Positions 45,226-52,749 of a DNA stretch of 64,000 nucleotides are shown piece after piece. This stretch comes from Marivivens donghaensis. Lineage in GTDB: Bacteria > Pseudomonadota > Alphaproteobacteria > Rhodobacterales > Rhodobacteraceae. The stretch's first letter is position 1, and the number at the start of each line of letters is the position of its first letter. Made by a program: the position numbers and the translations under genes. The stretch lies in the NCBI RefSeq assembly GCF_023541015.1, contig NZ_JALNPR010000004.1:274739-338738 (forward strand). Reading direction: 5' to 3'. Below the pieces are notes generated by a model. That model was not told the DNA's origin. It made no database searches and saw only the letters and a list, made by a program, of their open reading frames with translations.

Positions 45226-45474
45226 ATGCAGAAACTCGTCGCAATCGTGAACGTAGTTGCATGGTCTGGGTTCTGGGCATTCGGCTACCTCGCTCTGTCC
45301 GCAGACATTACGAACGGCGGACAAATGGTAACCGCGGCTATCCTTGCCTTTGTTGGGGCAGCAATTGGGGTCGTCGCATACTTCTGGCTGGTGCGTCATT
45401 CGGAAATGACCGGCTATTCAAAATGCAGCAATCAAGTGCCGCGTGAGCACCATCGTGAAGGAGGAATTGTCTGA
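45226..45474 (+). CDS. Small two-helix membrane protein inside the ABC operon
   Basis: An 82-residue protein with two predicted helices (about residues 6-27, VVAWSGFWAFGYLALS; and 34-57, MVTAAILAFVGAAIGVVAYFWLV) and a short basic, histidine-containing tail. It begins two bases after the LivH-type stop and its own stop overlaps the LivM-type start (TGATG), so it is made in step with both permeases. It may be an accessory subunit of the transporter. I recognise no family. Confidence 0.75.
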   Translation: MQKLVAIVNVVAWSGFWAFGYLALSADITNGGQMVTAAILAFVGAAIGVVAYFWLVRHSEMTGYSKCSNQVPREHHREGGIV

Positions 45475-46550
45475 TGTTCTACCGTGAAGCAGGCGACTTT
45501 AAGACAAGCTACGGTGCGGATAACCAAACCTTCCCGATCAAGTTTGACCGCTATCGCTACTACGCTGTTCTGGCGATTGCCTATCTGGTGATCCCGTTCA
45601 TCATCAACGACTACTGGGCAAACGCGCTGTTTGTTCCGTTCCTGATCTACGCGATTGCTGCAATCGGCCTCAATATTCTGGTCGGTTACGGTGGTCAGGT
45701 ATCGCTCGGCACGGGTGGTTTTATGGCTGTTGGCGCTTATGCAGCCTACAAGCTGATGACCGCATTCCCTGACGTGAGCATCATGATCCACGTGATCCTT
45801 GCGGGTGGTATCACCGCAATTGTGGGCGTTCTATTCGGTCTGCCGTCGCTGCGGATCAAAGGGTTCTACCTCGCTGTGGCAACCCTCGCGGCGCAGTTCT
45901 TCCTCGTTTGGCTCTTTAACAAGGTGCCGTGGTTCTACAACTACTCGGCTTCTGGTCAGATCAACGCACCAGAACGCACTGTATTTGGCGTGCTCGTCAC
46001 TGGTCCGAACACCGAAGCATGGGCAAAATACCTGATCTGTCTCGTCTTCGTAACGGCTGCTGGCATCATCGCACGCAACCTGACTCGCGGTTCGGTTGGT
46101 CGTAAGTGGATGGCGATCCGCGACATGGACATCGCGGCAGAGATCATCGGTGTGAACCCGCTGACTGCAAAACTCTCGGCTTTTGCTGTGTCGTCCTTCT
46201 TTATCGGCGTATCGGGCGCACTGTTCTTTGCAGTTTACCTCGGCGCGGTCGAAGTGGGCGAAGCCTTTGGCATCAACAAATCGTTCCTTGTCCTGTTCAT
46301 GGTCATCATCGGTGGTCTGGGCAGCATCTTTGGGTCGTTCGCTGGCGCAGCCTTCCTTGTGCTGCTTCCTGTTGCGCTCAAGATCGTTGGCGTGGACGTG
46401 CTGGGTTGGCCGACAGACATCGTGTCTCACTTGCAGCTCGTAATCGTGGGTGCCTTGATCGTGATCTTCTTGATCGCGGAACCGCACGGTCTCGCGCAGC
46501 TCTGGCGCGTTGCAAAAGAAAAACTGAGATTGTGGCCGTTCCCGTACTAG
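45474..46550 (+). CDS. ABC transporter permease, LivM type
   Basis: A 358-residue inner-membrane permease with about ten helices. Typical LivM blocks are YAIAAIGLNILVGYGGQVSLGTGGFMAVGAYAAYKL, LRIKGFYLAVATLAAQFFL, the cytoplasmic loop GRKWMAIRDMDIAAEIIGVNPLTAKLSAFAVSS, and VIIGGLGSIFGSFAGAAFL. It pairs with the LivH-type subunit. It has a strong ribosome site (GAAGGAGG). An intergenic stem-loop region follows before the binding-protein gene. Confidence 0.94.
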   Translation: MFYREAGDFKTSYGADNQTFPIKFDRYRYYAVLAIAYLVIPFIINDYWANALFVPFLIYAIAAIGLNILVGYGGQVSLGTGGFMAVGAYAAYKLMTAFPDVSIMIHVILAGGITAIVGVLFGLPSLRIKGFYLAVATLAAQFFLVWLFNKVPWFYNYSASGQINAPERTVFGVLVTGPNTEAWAKYLICLVFVTAAGIIARNLTRGSVGRKWMAIRDMDIAAEIIGVNPLTAKLSAFAVSSFFIGVSGALFFAVYLGAVEVGEAFGINKSFLVLFMVIIGGLGSIFGSFAGAAFLVLLPVALKIVGVDVLGWPTDIVSHLQLVIVGALIVIFLIAEPHGLAQLWRVAKEKLRLWPFPY

Positions 46551-46568
46551 GATGACCACATGCGGTGA

Positions 46569-46617
46569 CGGGGGAAGGAGGAGCCCCCGCGCCCACTAAA
46601 CGACCCGATAAATCGGG
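46569..46617 (+). promoter_or_regulatory. Two stem-loops before the binding-protein gene
   Basis: Hairpin one has arms CGGGGG/CCCCCG (46569-46574, 46584-46589) and hairpin two CCCGAT/ATCGGG (46604-46609, 46612-46617). They lie between the permease and binding-protein genes, where mRNA-processing or stabilising structures often raise binding-protein output. No T-run marks them as terminators. Confidence 0.45.
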
Positions 46618-46655
46618 CACACTTAATCGGTAACCAACTTGGGAGGAAATAACCG

Positions 46656-47948
46656 ATGAAAATGAAGAAAATTGCAGCACTGGCATTGACCAGCGCACTG
46701 GTTGCCGGCCCCGCGATGGCGGACCTCGTGTTCCCGTCGCTGTCGTACCGGACCGGCCCCTACGCTGCGAACGGTATTCCGTTTGCGGATGGCTACATGG
46801 ACTACTTCACCATGCTCAACGAGCGTGACGGTGGTATCGGCGGTGTTCGCATCGACGTTCCAGAGTGTGAAACTGGCTACAACACCGAAAAAGGCGTTGA
46901 GTGCTATGAATCGACCAAAGACATCGGCGCTGGCGCTCTTATCTATCAACCGCTGTCAACTGGTATTACCTACCAGCTGATCCCCAAAGTTTCGGCAGAC
47001 GGTATTCCGCTCCACACCATGGGCTATGGCCGTACGTCGGCAATGGACGGCGCGACCTTCCCTTGGGTATTCAACTACCCTGCTAACTACTGGGATGGTG
47101 CATCCATCGCGATCAACCACATCACTGACCTCGAAGGCGGCAGCCTCGAAGGTAAGTCGATCGCTCTGGTCTACCACAACTCTGCATATGGTAAGGAACC
47201 GATCCGCACCCTGCAGGACCTGTCGGCTCAGATGGGCTTTAAACTGACCGAGATCCCTGTTGACCACCCAGGTCAGGAACAGAAATCCCAGTGGCTGCAA
47301 ATCCGCCGCGAACGTCCGGACTACGTTCTGATGTGGGGCTGGGGTGTTATGAACCAGGTCGCAATTCAGGAAGCATCGAACATCAACTTCCCGATGGATC
47401 ACTTCATCGGCGTATGGTGGTCGGGTTCTGAAAACGACGTAGTGCCAGCTGGCGCAGGTGCAGACGGCTACAAAGCTCTGAACATGCACGCAATCGGCAC
47501 CGATTTCCCGGTCTATGCTGACATCCAAGCCCACGTTGTAGACAAGGGTCTGGCTGCTGGCGCTGGCGACCAAATCGGCTCCGTTCTCTACTCGCGCGGT
47601 ATGTATGCCGCGATGCTCGCTGCTGAAGCTGCACGCACAGCACAAGAGATCGCAGGTCATGGCGATATCACCGCTGCTGAAATGCGCGCAGGTATGGAAG
47701 CACTGTCCATCACCGACGCTCGCATGGAAGAGCTGGGCATGGCAGGCTTCGGTCCGGCATTCGACGTATCGTGCCAGAACCACGGTGGTCCGGGTCTCGC
47801 TTACATCCAGCAGTGGGATGCAGACACCCAGACTTGGAGCCTCGTAACCGACCTGATCGCATCTGATCGTGAACTGATCGGTAAATTGGTGGAAGAAGAC
47901 GCAGCCGCATACGCTGCTGAAAACAACATCACACCGGCCTGTAACTAA
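46656..47948 (+). CDS. ABC transporter periplasmic substrate-binding protein (Peripla_BP_6 type)
   Basis: A 430-residue periplasmic binding protein with signal peptide MKMKKIAALALTSALVAGPAMA. The mature protein has the two-lobed type I fold: DGYMDYFTMLNERDGGIGGV near the start, KSIALVYHNSAYGKEP at the second-lobe entry, and DYVLMWGWGVMNQVAIQEA. Cysteine pairs at PECETGYNTEKGVECYE and near the C-terminus (SCQNHG, PACN) may form disulfides. Ribosome site TGGGAGG. Hairpins before and after the gene suggest higher expression than the other subunits. Confidence 0.93.
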   Translation: MKMKKIAALALTSALVAGPAMADLVFPSLSYRTGPYAANGIPFADGYMDYFTMLNERDGGIGGVRIDVPECETGYNTEKGVECYESTKDIGAGALIYQPLSTGITYQLIPKVSADGIPLHTMGYGRTSAMDGATFPWVFNYPANYWDGASIAINHITDLEGGSLEGKSIALVYHNSAYGKEPIRTLQDLSAQMGFKLTEIPVDHPGQEQKSQWLQIRRERPDYVLMWGWGVMNQVAIQEASNINFPMDHFIGVWWSGSENDVVPAGAGADGYKALNMHAIGTDFPVYADIQAHVVDKGLAAGAGDQIGSVLYSRGMYAAMLAAEAARTAQEIAGHGDITAAEMRAGMEALSITDARMEELGMAGFGPAFDVSCQNHGGPGLAYIQQWDADTQTWSLVTDLIASDRELIGKLVEEDAAAYAAENNITPACN

Positions 47949-47956
47949 GCCAATAC

Positions 47957-47984
47957 GGCGCGGGCGGGCCAATCCGCCCGCGCC
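47957..47984 (+). promoter_or_regulatory. Strong stem-loop after the binding-protein gene
   Basis: A perfect 11-bp GC stem (GGCGCGGGCGG, 47957-47967; CCGCCCGCGCC, 47974-47984) with a 6-base loop begins 9 bases past the stop. The following ATTCTGACC is not a T-run, so it is more likely a 3'-end stabiliser or partial attenuator than a full terminator before the LivF-type gene. Confidence 0.55.
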
Positions 47985-48010
47985 ATTCTGACCGAACGGA
48001 GTGCACATAA

Positions 48011-48829
48011 ATGTTGGATGCAGGCAAAACCGAAACACTGCTTGAGGTGAACAACATCGAGGTGATCTACAATCACGTGATCCTCGTTCTCAAAGGTGTG
48101 TCGCTCACGGTTCCAAAAGGGGGTATCACAGCCCTTCTCGGCGGAAACGGTGCTGGCAAAACCACAACGCTCAAGGCGATTTCGAACCTTTTGCATTCCG
48201 AACGTGGCGAAGTCACTAAGGGAAGCGTCCAGTATCGCGGCGAAGCTGTGCATCAACTGTCGCCCGAAGATTTGGTGAAAAAGGGCGTAATTCAGGTGAT
48301 GGAAGGCCGTCACTGTTTTGAACACCTGACCATCGAAGAGAACCTTTTGACGGGTGCTTATACCCGTCGTGACGGCGGCTCTAAGGTCGCTGACGATCTT
48401 GAGATGGTTTATAACTATTTCCCGCGCCTCAAAACGCGTCGCAAATCACAGGCTGGCTACACCTCGGGTGGTGAACAGCAGATGTGTGCCATTGGACGTG
48501 CGCTCATGAGCCGCCCCGAAACGATTCTGTTGGACGAACCGTCAATGGGTCTCGCGCCGCAGCTCGTTGAAGAAATCTTTGAGATCGTGAAAGACCTTAA
48601 CGAACGTGAAGGCGTGTCCTTCTTGCTGGCGGAACAGAACACCAACGTGGCGCTTCGTTATGCGCACCACGGCTATATTCTGGAATCTGGCCGCGTCGTG
48701 ATGGAAGGCCCTGCCGCAGAATTGCGCGAGAACCCAGATGTGAAGGAATTCTATCTGGGCGTCTCTGAAGAAGGCCGTAAATCCTTCCGCGACGTGCGGT
48801 CCTATCGCCGCCGCAAACGCTGGCTCTAA
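48011..48829 (+). CDS. ABC transporter ATPase, LivF type
   Basis: A 272-residue ATP-binding subunit. Walker A GGNGAGKT is at residues 44-51, the Q-loop region is GVIQVMEGRHCFEHLTIEENL, the signature is TSGGEQQMCAIGRAL, Walker B is ETILLDEPSMGLAPQL, and the switch region is LLAEQNTNVALRYAHH. It completes the five-part importer. The C-terminal basic tail (RSYRRRKRW) is longer than usual. The last four bases overlap the convergent duplicated-domain gene. Confidence 0.93.
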   Translation: MLDAGKTETLLEVNNIEVIYNHVILVLKGVSLTVPKGGITALLGGNGAGKTTTLKAISNLLHSERGEVTKGSVQYRGEAVHQLSPEDLVKKGVIQVMEGRHCFEHLTIEENLLTGAYTRRDGGSKVADDLEMVYNYFPRLKTRRKSQAGYTSGGEQQMCAIGRALMSRPETILLDEPSMGLAPQLVEEIFEIVKDLNEREGVSFLLAEQNTNVALRYAHHGYILESGRVVMEGPAAELRENPDVKEFYLGVSEEGRKSFRDVRSYRRRKRWL

Positions 48830-49683
48830 GCGTTTTGCGCGGCCTCGGCCTGCATTTCGGCCAAACGCGCAAGGGCTTCGTCCCGCGTGTTGCGAATGTT
48901 GGGCCGTGTGCCGCGGCTTTCGTGCCGCAGTCGGATGTCGGTTTCGGTTTCGCTGCCCACAGCAAACCGAACCGCACCCAAGGCGCAGGTTTCGCGAAAC
49001 TGCCGCGCGCGCGCGTCGTATTGCACCCAAGCCGCCGACTGGATCCGCGTATCGTTGTAGTTCCACAGAACCCACCACGGCTGACGGGTTTGGCGGATCA
49101 ACTCTTCGATCCAGTTGAAGATGTCGTTTACATCTCGCGAGTGTTCAAAGCTGATCCCATGCAGATCGATTTCGCAAATCTGCTGAGCGCGGTCGAAATG
49201 AACACGTTTGACGATCTCGGGCTTTTGGTAGTTGGGCGACCGAAAGATGCGCTCGCGACGTTTGGACGGCAAGGACTTCAAGTAGGTAACTGCGTCGTCA
49301 CGCGTGGTAAAATTGGTCGGATCGTGCTGGTCGGTGCCTTTGGTCTTTGCAACATGTTTGATGTTAAAATCGGACATGTCGTAGTGGGCGAGACCCATGG
49401 CGTGATACTCTTTCATATCAGTGCCGCGCTTCGTGAACGCAAACCACGCGTCGCCATCAATTCGGTAGTCGGTCGAGTTTACCAAGAAGAACCAGAGAGG
49501 TTCGCCCGTTTCCGCAAGCCGTTCTTCGACCCGATCAAAAAAGGCGTTCGCGTCAGCCGACGTATGAAAATACAGTCCTTCGTAGACCAATTCGCAGATC
49601 ATCAGCGCTTCGTGCAAGATGATACGGGTATCCAGTTTGTCCCCCATGAAATCGGGGCTGATGGGCGGGAAGGTCTGCTTCAT
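48826..49683 (-). CDS. Unrecognised protein with an internal domain duplication
   Basis: A 285-residue soluble protein containing two related segments of about 85 residues. The first includes LVYEGLYFHTSADANAFFDR and EPLWFFLVNSTDYRI. The second includes IDLHGISFEHSRDVNDIFNW and QPWWVLWNYNDTRIQ. Shared features are a G-F segment, an acidic/aromatic helix, and a W-x-x-N-x-x-D-x-R-I core. I know no named family; the pattern recalls small alpha/beta domains of STAS size. ATG 49683 is preferred over 49710. It lies on the opposite strand inside the ligase/ABC cluster, tail-to-tail with the LivF-type gene and divergent from the second ligase. Confidence 0.72.
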   Translation of the reverse strand: MKQTFPPISPDFMGDKLDTRIILHEALMICELVYEGLYFHTSADANAFFDRVEERLAETGEPLWFFLVNSTDYRIDGDAWFAFTKRGTDMKEYHAMGLAHYDMSDFNIKHVAKTKGTDQHDPTNFTTRDDAVTYLKSLPSKRRERIFRSPNYQKPEIVKRVHFDRAQQICEIDLHGISFEHSRDVNDIFNWIEELIRQTRQPWWVLWNYNDTRIQSAAWVQYDARARQFRETCALGAVRFAVGSETETDIRLRHESRGTRPNIRNTRDEALARLAEMQAEAAQNA

Positions 49684-49828
49684 AACTCGTCCTGTCGTTT
49701 TGGCGATCATAACCGCATCACGAACGGCAGGAAATGGCCCAGTTTGAGGCGCCGTAATCGGCGCTATTGATAATCAACCCGCAGTTGGCCCAGCATGAGG
49801 ACAGCTGCACCGATCAGGAGATGCAGAG

Positions 49829-51046
49829 ATGAGCAGGTATTTTAGTGATTTGGAAACGCGGTCCGATGCAGATCGTGCCGCAGCGATTGCCAAAGAGCTT
49901 CCTGAACAAATCCGCCGTGCACAGGCGTTGCCAGCCTATGCGACGACTTTGGCTGATGTGTCAGCTGACGCGATTAAATCGGTCGATGACCTCGCTGCTC
50001 TTCCTATGACACGCAAATCAGCCCTTGTTGAGGCGCAAAAACAGAATGCTCCGCTCGGTGGTTTCACGGGGCCGATTACTGGTTTCGCGCATGTGTTCCA
50101 ATCGCCGGGCCCGATCTATGAGCCTGGGAATACCAGCCACGACTGGTGGCGTATTGGCCGCTTCTTGTCTGCCGTTGGTATTGGTGAGGGTGATATCGTT
50201 CAGAACTGTTTCGGCTATCACCTGACACCTGCGGGTATGATTTTTGAAAACGGTGCGCGTGCGGTCGGTGCGACCGTATTGCCTGCGGGCGTTGGTCAAA
50301 CGGAACTGCAAGTGCGTGCGGCTGCTGATATCGGCACGACGGCTTATGCGGGCACGCCTGATTTTCTTAAGGTGATCCTCGAGAAAGCCGACGAAATGGG
50401 CGAGACGCTGAAGATCACAAAAGCCGCAGTTTCTGGCGGCGCGTTGTTCCCGTCCTTGCGCCAGTACTACCATGATCGCGGCATCAAGTGTCTGCAGTGC
50501 TACGCGACGGCGGACCTTGGAAACGTGGCATATGAAGCGATCGAGAACGATGGCCTGATTATTGATGAAGGCGTCATTGTTGAGATCGTCACCCCAGGGA
50601 CGGGTGATCCTGTCGCTGTCGGCGAAGTGGGCGAGGTGGTGGTGACCTCGTTGAACCCTGACTACCCATTGATCCGTTTTGCGACAGGCGACCTAAGCGC
50701 GATGATGCCGGGGCAGAGCGCGTGTGGCCGCACCAATACTCGTATCAAAGGCTGGATGGGTCGTGCCGACCAGACGACCAAGGTCAAAGGCATGTTTGTG
50801 CGTCCGGAACAGGTCGCGGCCCTAGTGGCAAAGCATCCTGATGTGGCCCGTGCACGTGTCGTTGTGGACCGCGAAGGCGAGACGGACGTCCTCCATGTCT
50901 TGGTGGAAACGCTGGCTGGTAACGTGAACGAGATTTCACAATCGGTTCATGAAACGCTCAAACTAAAAGGGCGGGTTGAGATCTGCGCGATGGGGAGCCT
51001 TCCCCGTGATGGCATCGTGATCGAGGACCGCCGTAAATACGACTGA
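49829..51046 (+). CDS. Phenylacetate-CoA ligase family protein
   Basis: A 405-residue adenylate-forming enzyme of the PaaK type. It shows LAALPMTRKSALVEAQKQN near the start, a P-loop-like GFAHVFQSPGPIYEPG (in place of the usual serine/threonine-glycine loop SSGTTG), GTPDFLKVILEKADE, ISGGALF-like VSGGALFPSLRQYY, and the C-terminal RADQTTKVKGMFVRPEQV. The changed P-loop may affect ATP binding. It probably activates an aromatic or related acid. The ribosome site AGGAG is strong. Position next to the ABC importer suggests the same pathway as the first ligase. Confidence 0.88.
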   Translation: MSRYFSDLETRSDADRAAAIAKELPEQIRRAQALPAYATTLADVSADAIKSVDDLAALPMTRKSALVEAQKQNAPLGGFTGPITGFAHVFQSPGPIYEPGNTSHDWWRIGRFLSAVGIGEGDIVQNCFGYHLTPAGMIFENGARAVGATVLPAGVGQTELQVRAAADIGTTAYAGTPDFLKVILEKADEMGETLKITKAAVSGGALFPSLRQYYHDRGIKCLQCYATADLGNVAYEAIENDGLIIDEGVIVEIVTPGTGDPVAVGEVGEVVVTSLNPDYPLIRFATGDLSAMMPGQSACGRTNTRIKGWMGRADQTTKVKGMFVRPEQVAALVAKHPDVARARVVVDREGETDVLHVLVETLAGNVNEISQSVHETLKLKGRVEICAMGSLPRDGIVIEDRRKYD

Positions 51047-51056
51047 TGAGGATTAT

Positions 51057-52718
51057 ATGCGCCGTTATCTACTGACCTCCGCCGCTCTTGCCGTCATGGC
51101 AGGGGCTACATGGGCCGATGATGCGGCGCTCCTCTTGGGGAACGATAGTTACGAGCGACTGGGATCGGTTCCGCGCGCGGCTGACGTGTTGGATGCTGCG
51201 AACGGGCTAGAGGCCTTGGGCTTTAGCGTCACGACGCTCCGCAATGGTCGGGTTGATACAACAGCAACATCGTTAGAAGAGTTCGCCACCGCGACCGCAG
51301 AGGCCGATCGCATCGTTGTTGCGTTGTCTGGTCGTTTTGTGACTGACGGCCAGAGGACGTGGCTTCTGACCGCCGACGCGGCAGAGCCGTCGTTCCTAAC
51401 GCTGGGATCGACGGCGGTCTCTGTCGATAGCCTGTTGACGGTCATGGCTGGTGCGGCGGGCGAGGCCATTTTGCTGCTCGGTGTTGATGCAGAAGCTGCG
51501 CAATACGATCCGTGGATTTCCGTAGGTGTCGGAGCCTTGTCCATTCCGCAGGGCGTTACCGTGGTGTCGGGCTCAGTCCGCGACGTCGCATCCTTCGCAG
51601 AAACGGTGCTGACCCAACCTCAAGAAGACATCGTTCCTTACTTCGAAGATTACGGCCTCACGGTCAAAGGATACACACCACGCAGTCACGTGATCATGCC
51701 GATGCGTCCGTCTGTAGTGCCCGTGCCGCAAACTTCACAGGCGTCCGACACTGGGGCTGATGATGCCCTTTGGGAAGGGGCGCAGGCGCTGGATTCTGCG
51801 GATGCCTATCGCAATTACATTCGCCGTTTTCCGAACGGCAAACACATCGCGGATGCTGAACGGCTGATCAACGAGATCATGACCGAACCAAACCGTCAGG
51901 ATCGTTTGATCGAAGAAGCCTTGGGCCTAAGCCGCGATGCGCGGCGCGAAATTCAGCGTGACCTGTCCCTGCTCGACTACAACACGCGCGGGATCGACGG
52001 GATTTTCGGGGCAGGGACACGGCAAGCCATCACGAATTGGCAGCAAGAGAATGGGTATTCTCAGTCCTCCTATCTGACCCAAGATCAAATTGCGCGTCTC
52101 GATGCGCAAGCCGCCCGACGGTCCGCCGAGCTGGAGGCAGAAGCCGAACGCCGCCGTCGCGAGGCAGAGCTATTGGATCGAACGTATTGGGATGAAACGG
52201 GGGCGGTTGGTGACGAACCTGGGCTGAGAGCCTATCTGGATCGCTACCCTGACGGTGTCTTTGCTGAACTGGCCACCGATCGGCTTGCGGCAATCCAAGA
52301 TGGCAAACGTCGTGCGGCAGAGGCGGCAGAAACGGCCGCGTGGGATAGGGCGTCGGGCGTCGATGCTATTGGTGCGTATCAGGAATACCTCTCGGTCTAC
52401 CCTGAAGGTGAATTTGTCGGCGAAGCTCAGGCACGGATCGCCGCCCTGACCGAGGAACAAGAGATCGCGCCAGAGTTGGAGGCCGCACAGGCAGCAGAAG
52501 CTGCGTTAGAGTTGAACGCGCTGACCCGTCGTTTGGTCGAACTACGCCTCGGGCAAATGGGGCTATCGCCAGGTGTGATCGACGGTACATTTGACGACGA
52601 TACGCGCCGTGCCATTCGCAGGTATCAAACCAATTCCGAAGTCGACGGGATCGGCTATCTGAATGAGGCAACGCTGGTGCGGCTGCTTGCCGATGCGGTT
52701 GGAAACCTCGGGCGATAA
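51057..52718 (+). CDS. Periplasmic pseudo-caspase with two peptidoglycan-binding domains
   Basis: A 553-residue protein with a signal peptide (cut near ATWA-DDA). Residues about 22-215 follow the caspase-like p20 pattern (AALLLGNDSYERLGSVPRAAD, ANGLEALGFSVTTLRNG, RIVVALSGRFV, LLLGVDAEAA). The catalytic His position reads Arg (SGR for SGH) and the Cys position reads Glu, so protease activity should be lost. Three similar helical segments with YxxRxPxGxxxxxA patterns follow. PG_binding_1-like domains lie near 300-345 (LLDYNTRGIDGIFGAGTRQAI) and at the C-terminus (LGLSPGVIDGTF-like). A terminator follows. It lies ten bases after the ligase gene. Confidence 0.82.
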   Translation: MRRYLLTSAALAVMAGATWADDAALLLGNDSYERLGSVPRAADVLDAANGLEALGFSVTTLRNGRVDTTATSLEEFATATAEADRIVVALSGRFVTDGQRTWLLTADAAEPSFLTLGSTAVSVDSLLTVMAGAAGEAILLLGVDAEAAQYDPWISVGVGALSIPQGVTVVSGSVRDVASFAETVLTQPQEDIVPYFEDYGLTVKGYTPRSHVIMPMRPSVVPVPQTSQASDTGADDALWEGAQALDSADAYRNYIRRFPNGKHIADAERLINEIMTEPNRQDRLIEEALGLSRDARREIQRDLSLLDYNTRGIDGIFGAGTRQAITNWQQENGYSQSSYLTQDQIARLDAQAARRSAELEAEAERRRREAELLDRTYWDETGAVGDEPGLRAYLDRYPDGVFAELATDRLAAIQDGKRRAAEAAETAAWDRASGVDAIGAYQEYLSVYPEGEFVGEAQARIAALTEEQEIAPELEAAQAAEAALELNALTRRLVELRLGQMGLSPGVIDGTFDDDTRRAIRRYQTNSEVDGIGYLNEATLVRLLADAVGNLGR

Positions 52719-52745
52719 AAAAGCCCCCTGAAAAGGGGGCTTTTT
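52718..52745. terminator. Bidirectional intrinsic terminator
   Basis: Stem GCCCCCT/AGGGGGC (52723-52729, 52734-52740), loop GAAA, flanked by A-run and T-run, so it ends both the pseudo-caspase gene and the convergent PPC-repeat gene. Confidence 0.92.
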
Positions 52746-52749
52746 AGAA

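Noticed and set aside
46956..48038. A 360-codon frame antisense to the binding-protein gene
   Set aside because: Cysteine- and valine-rich translation without domains; the plus-strand binding protein is certain.
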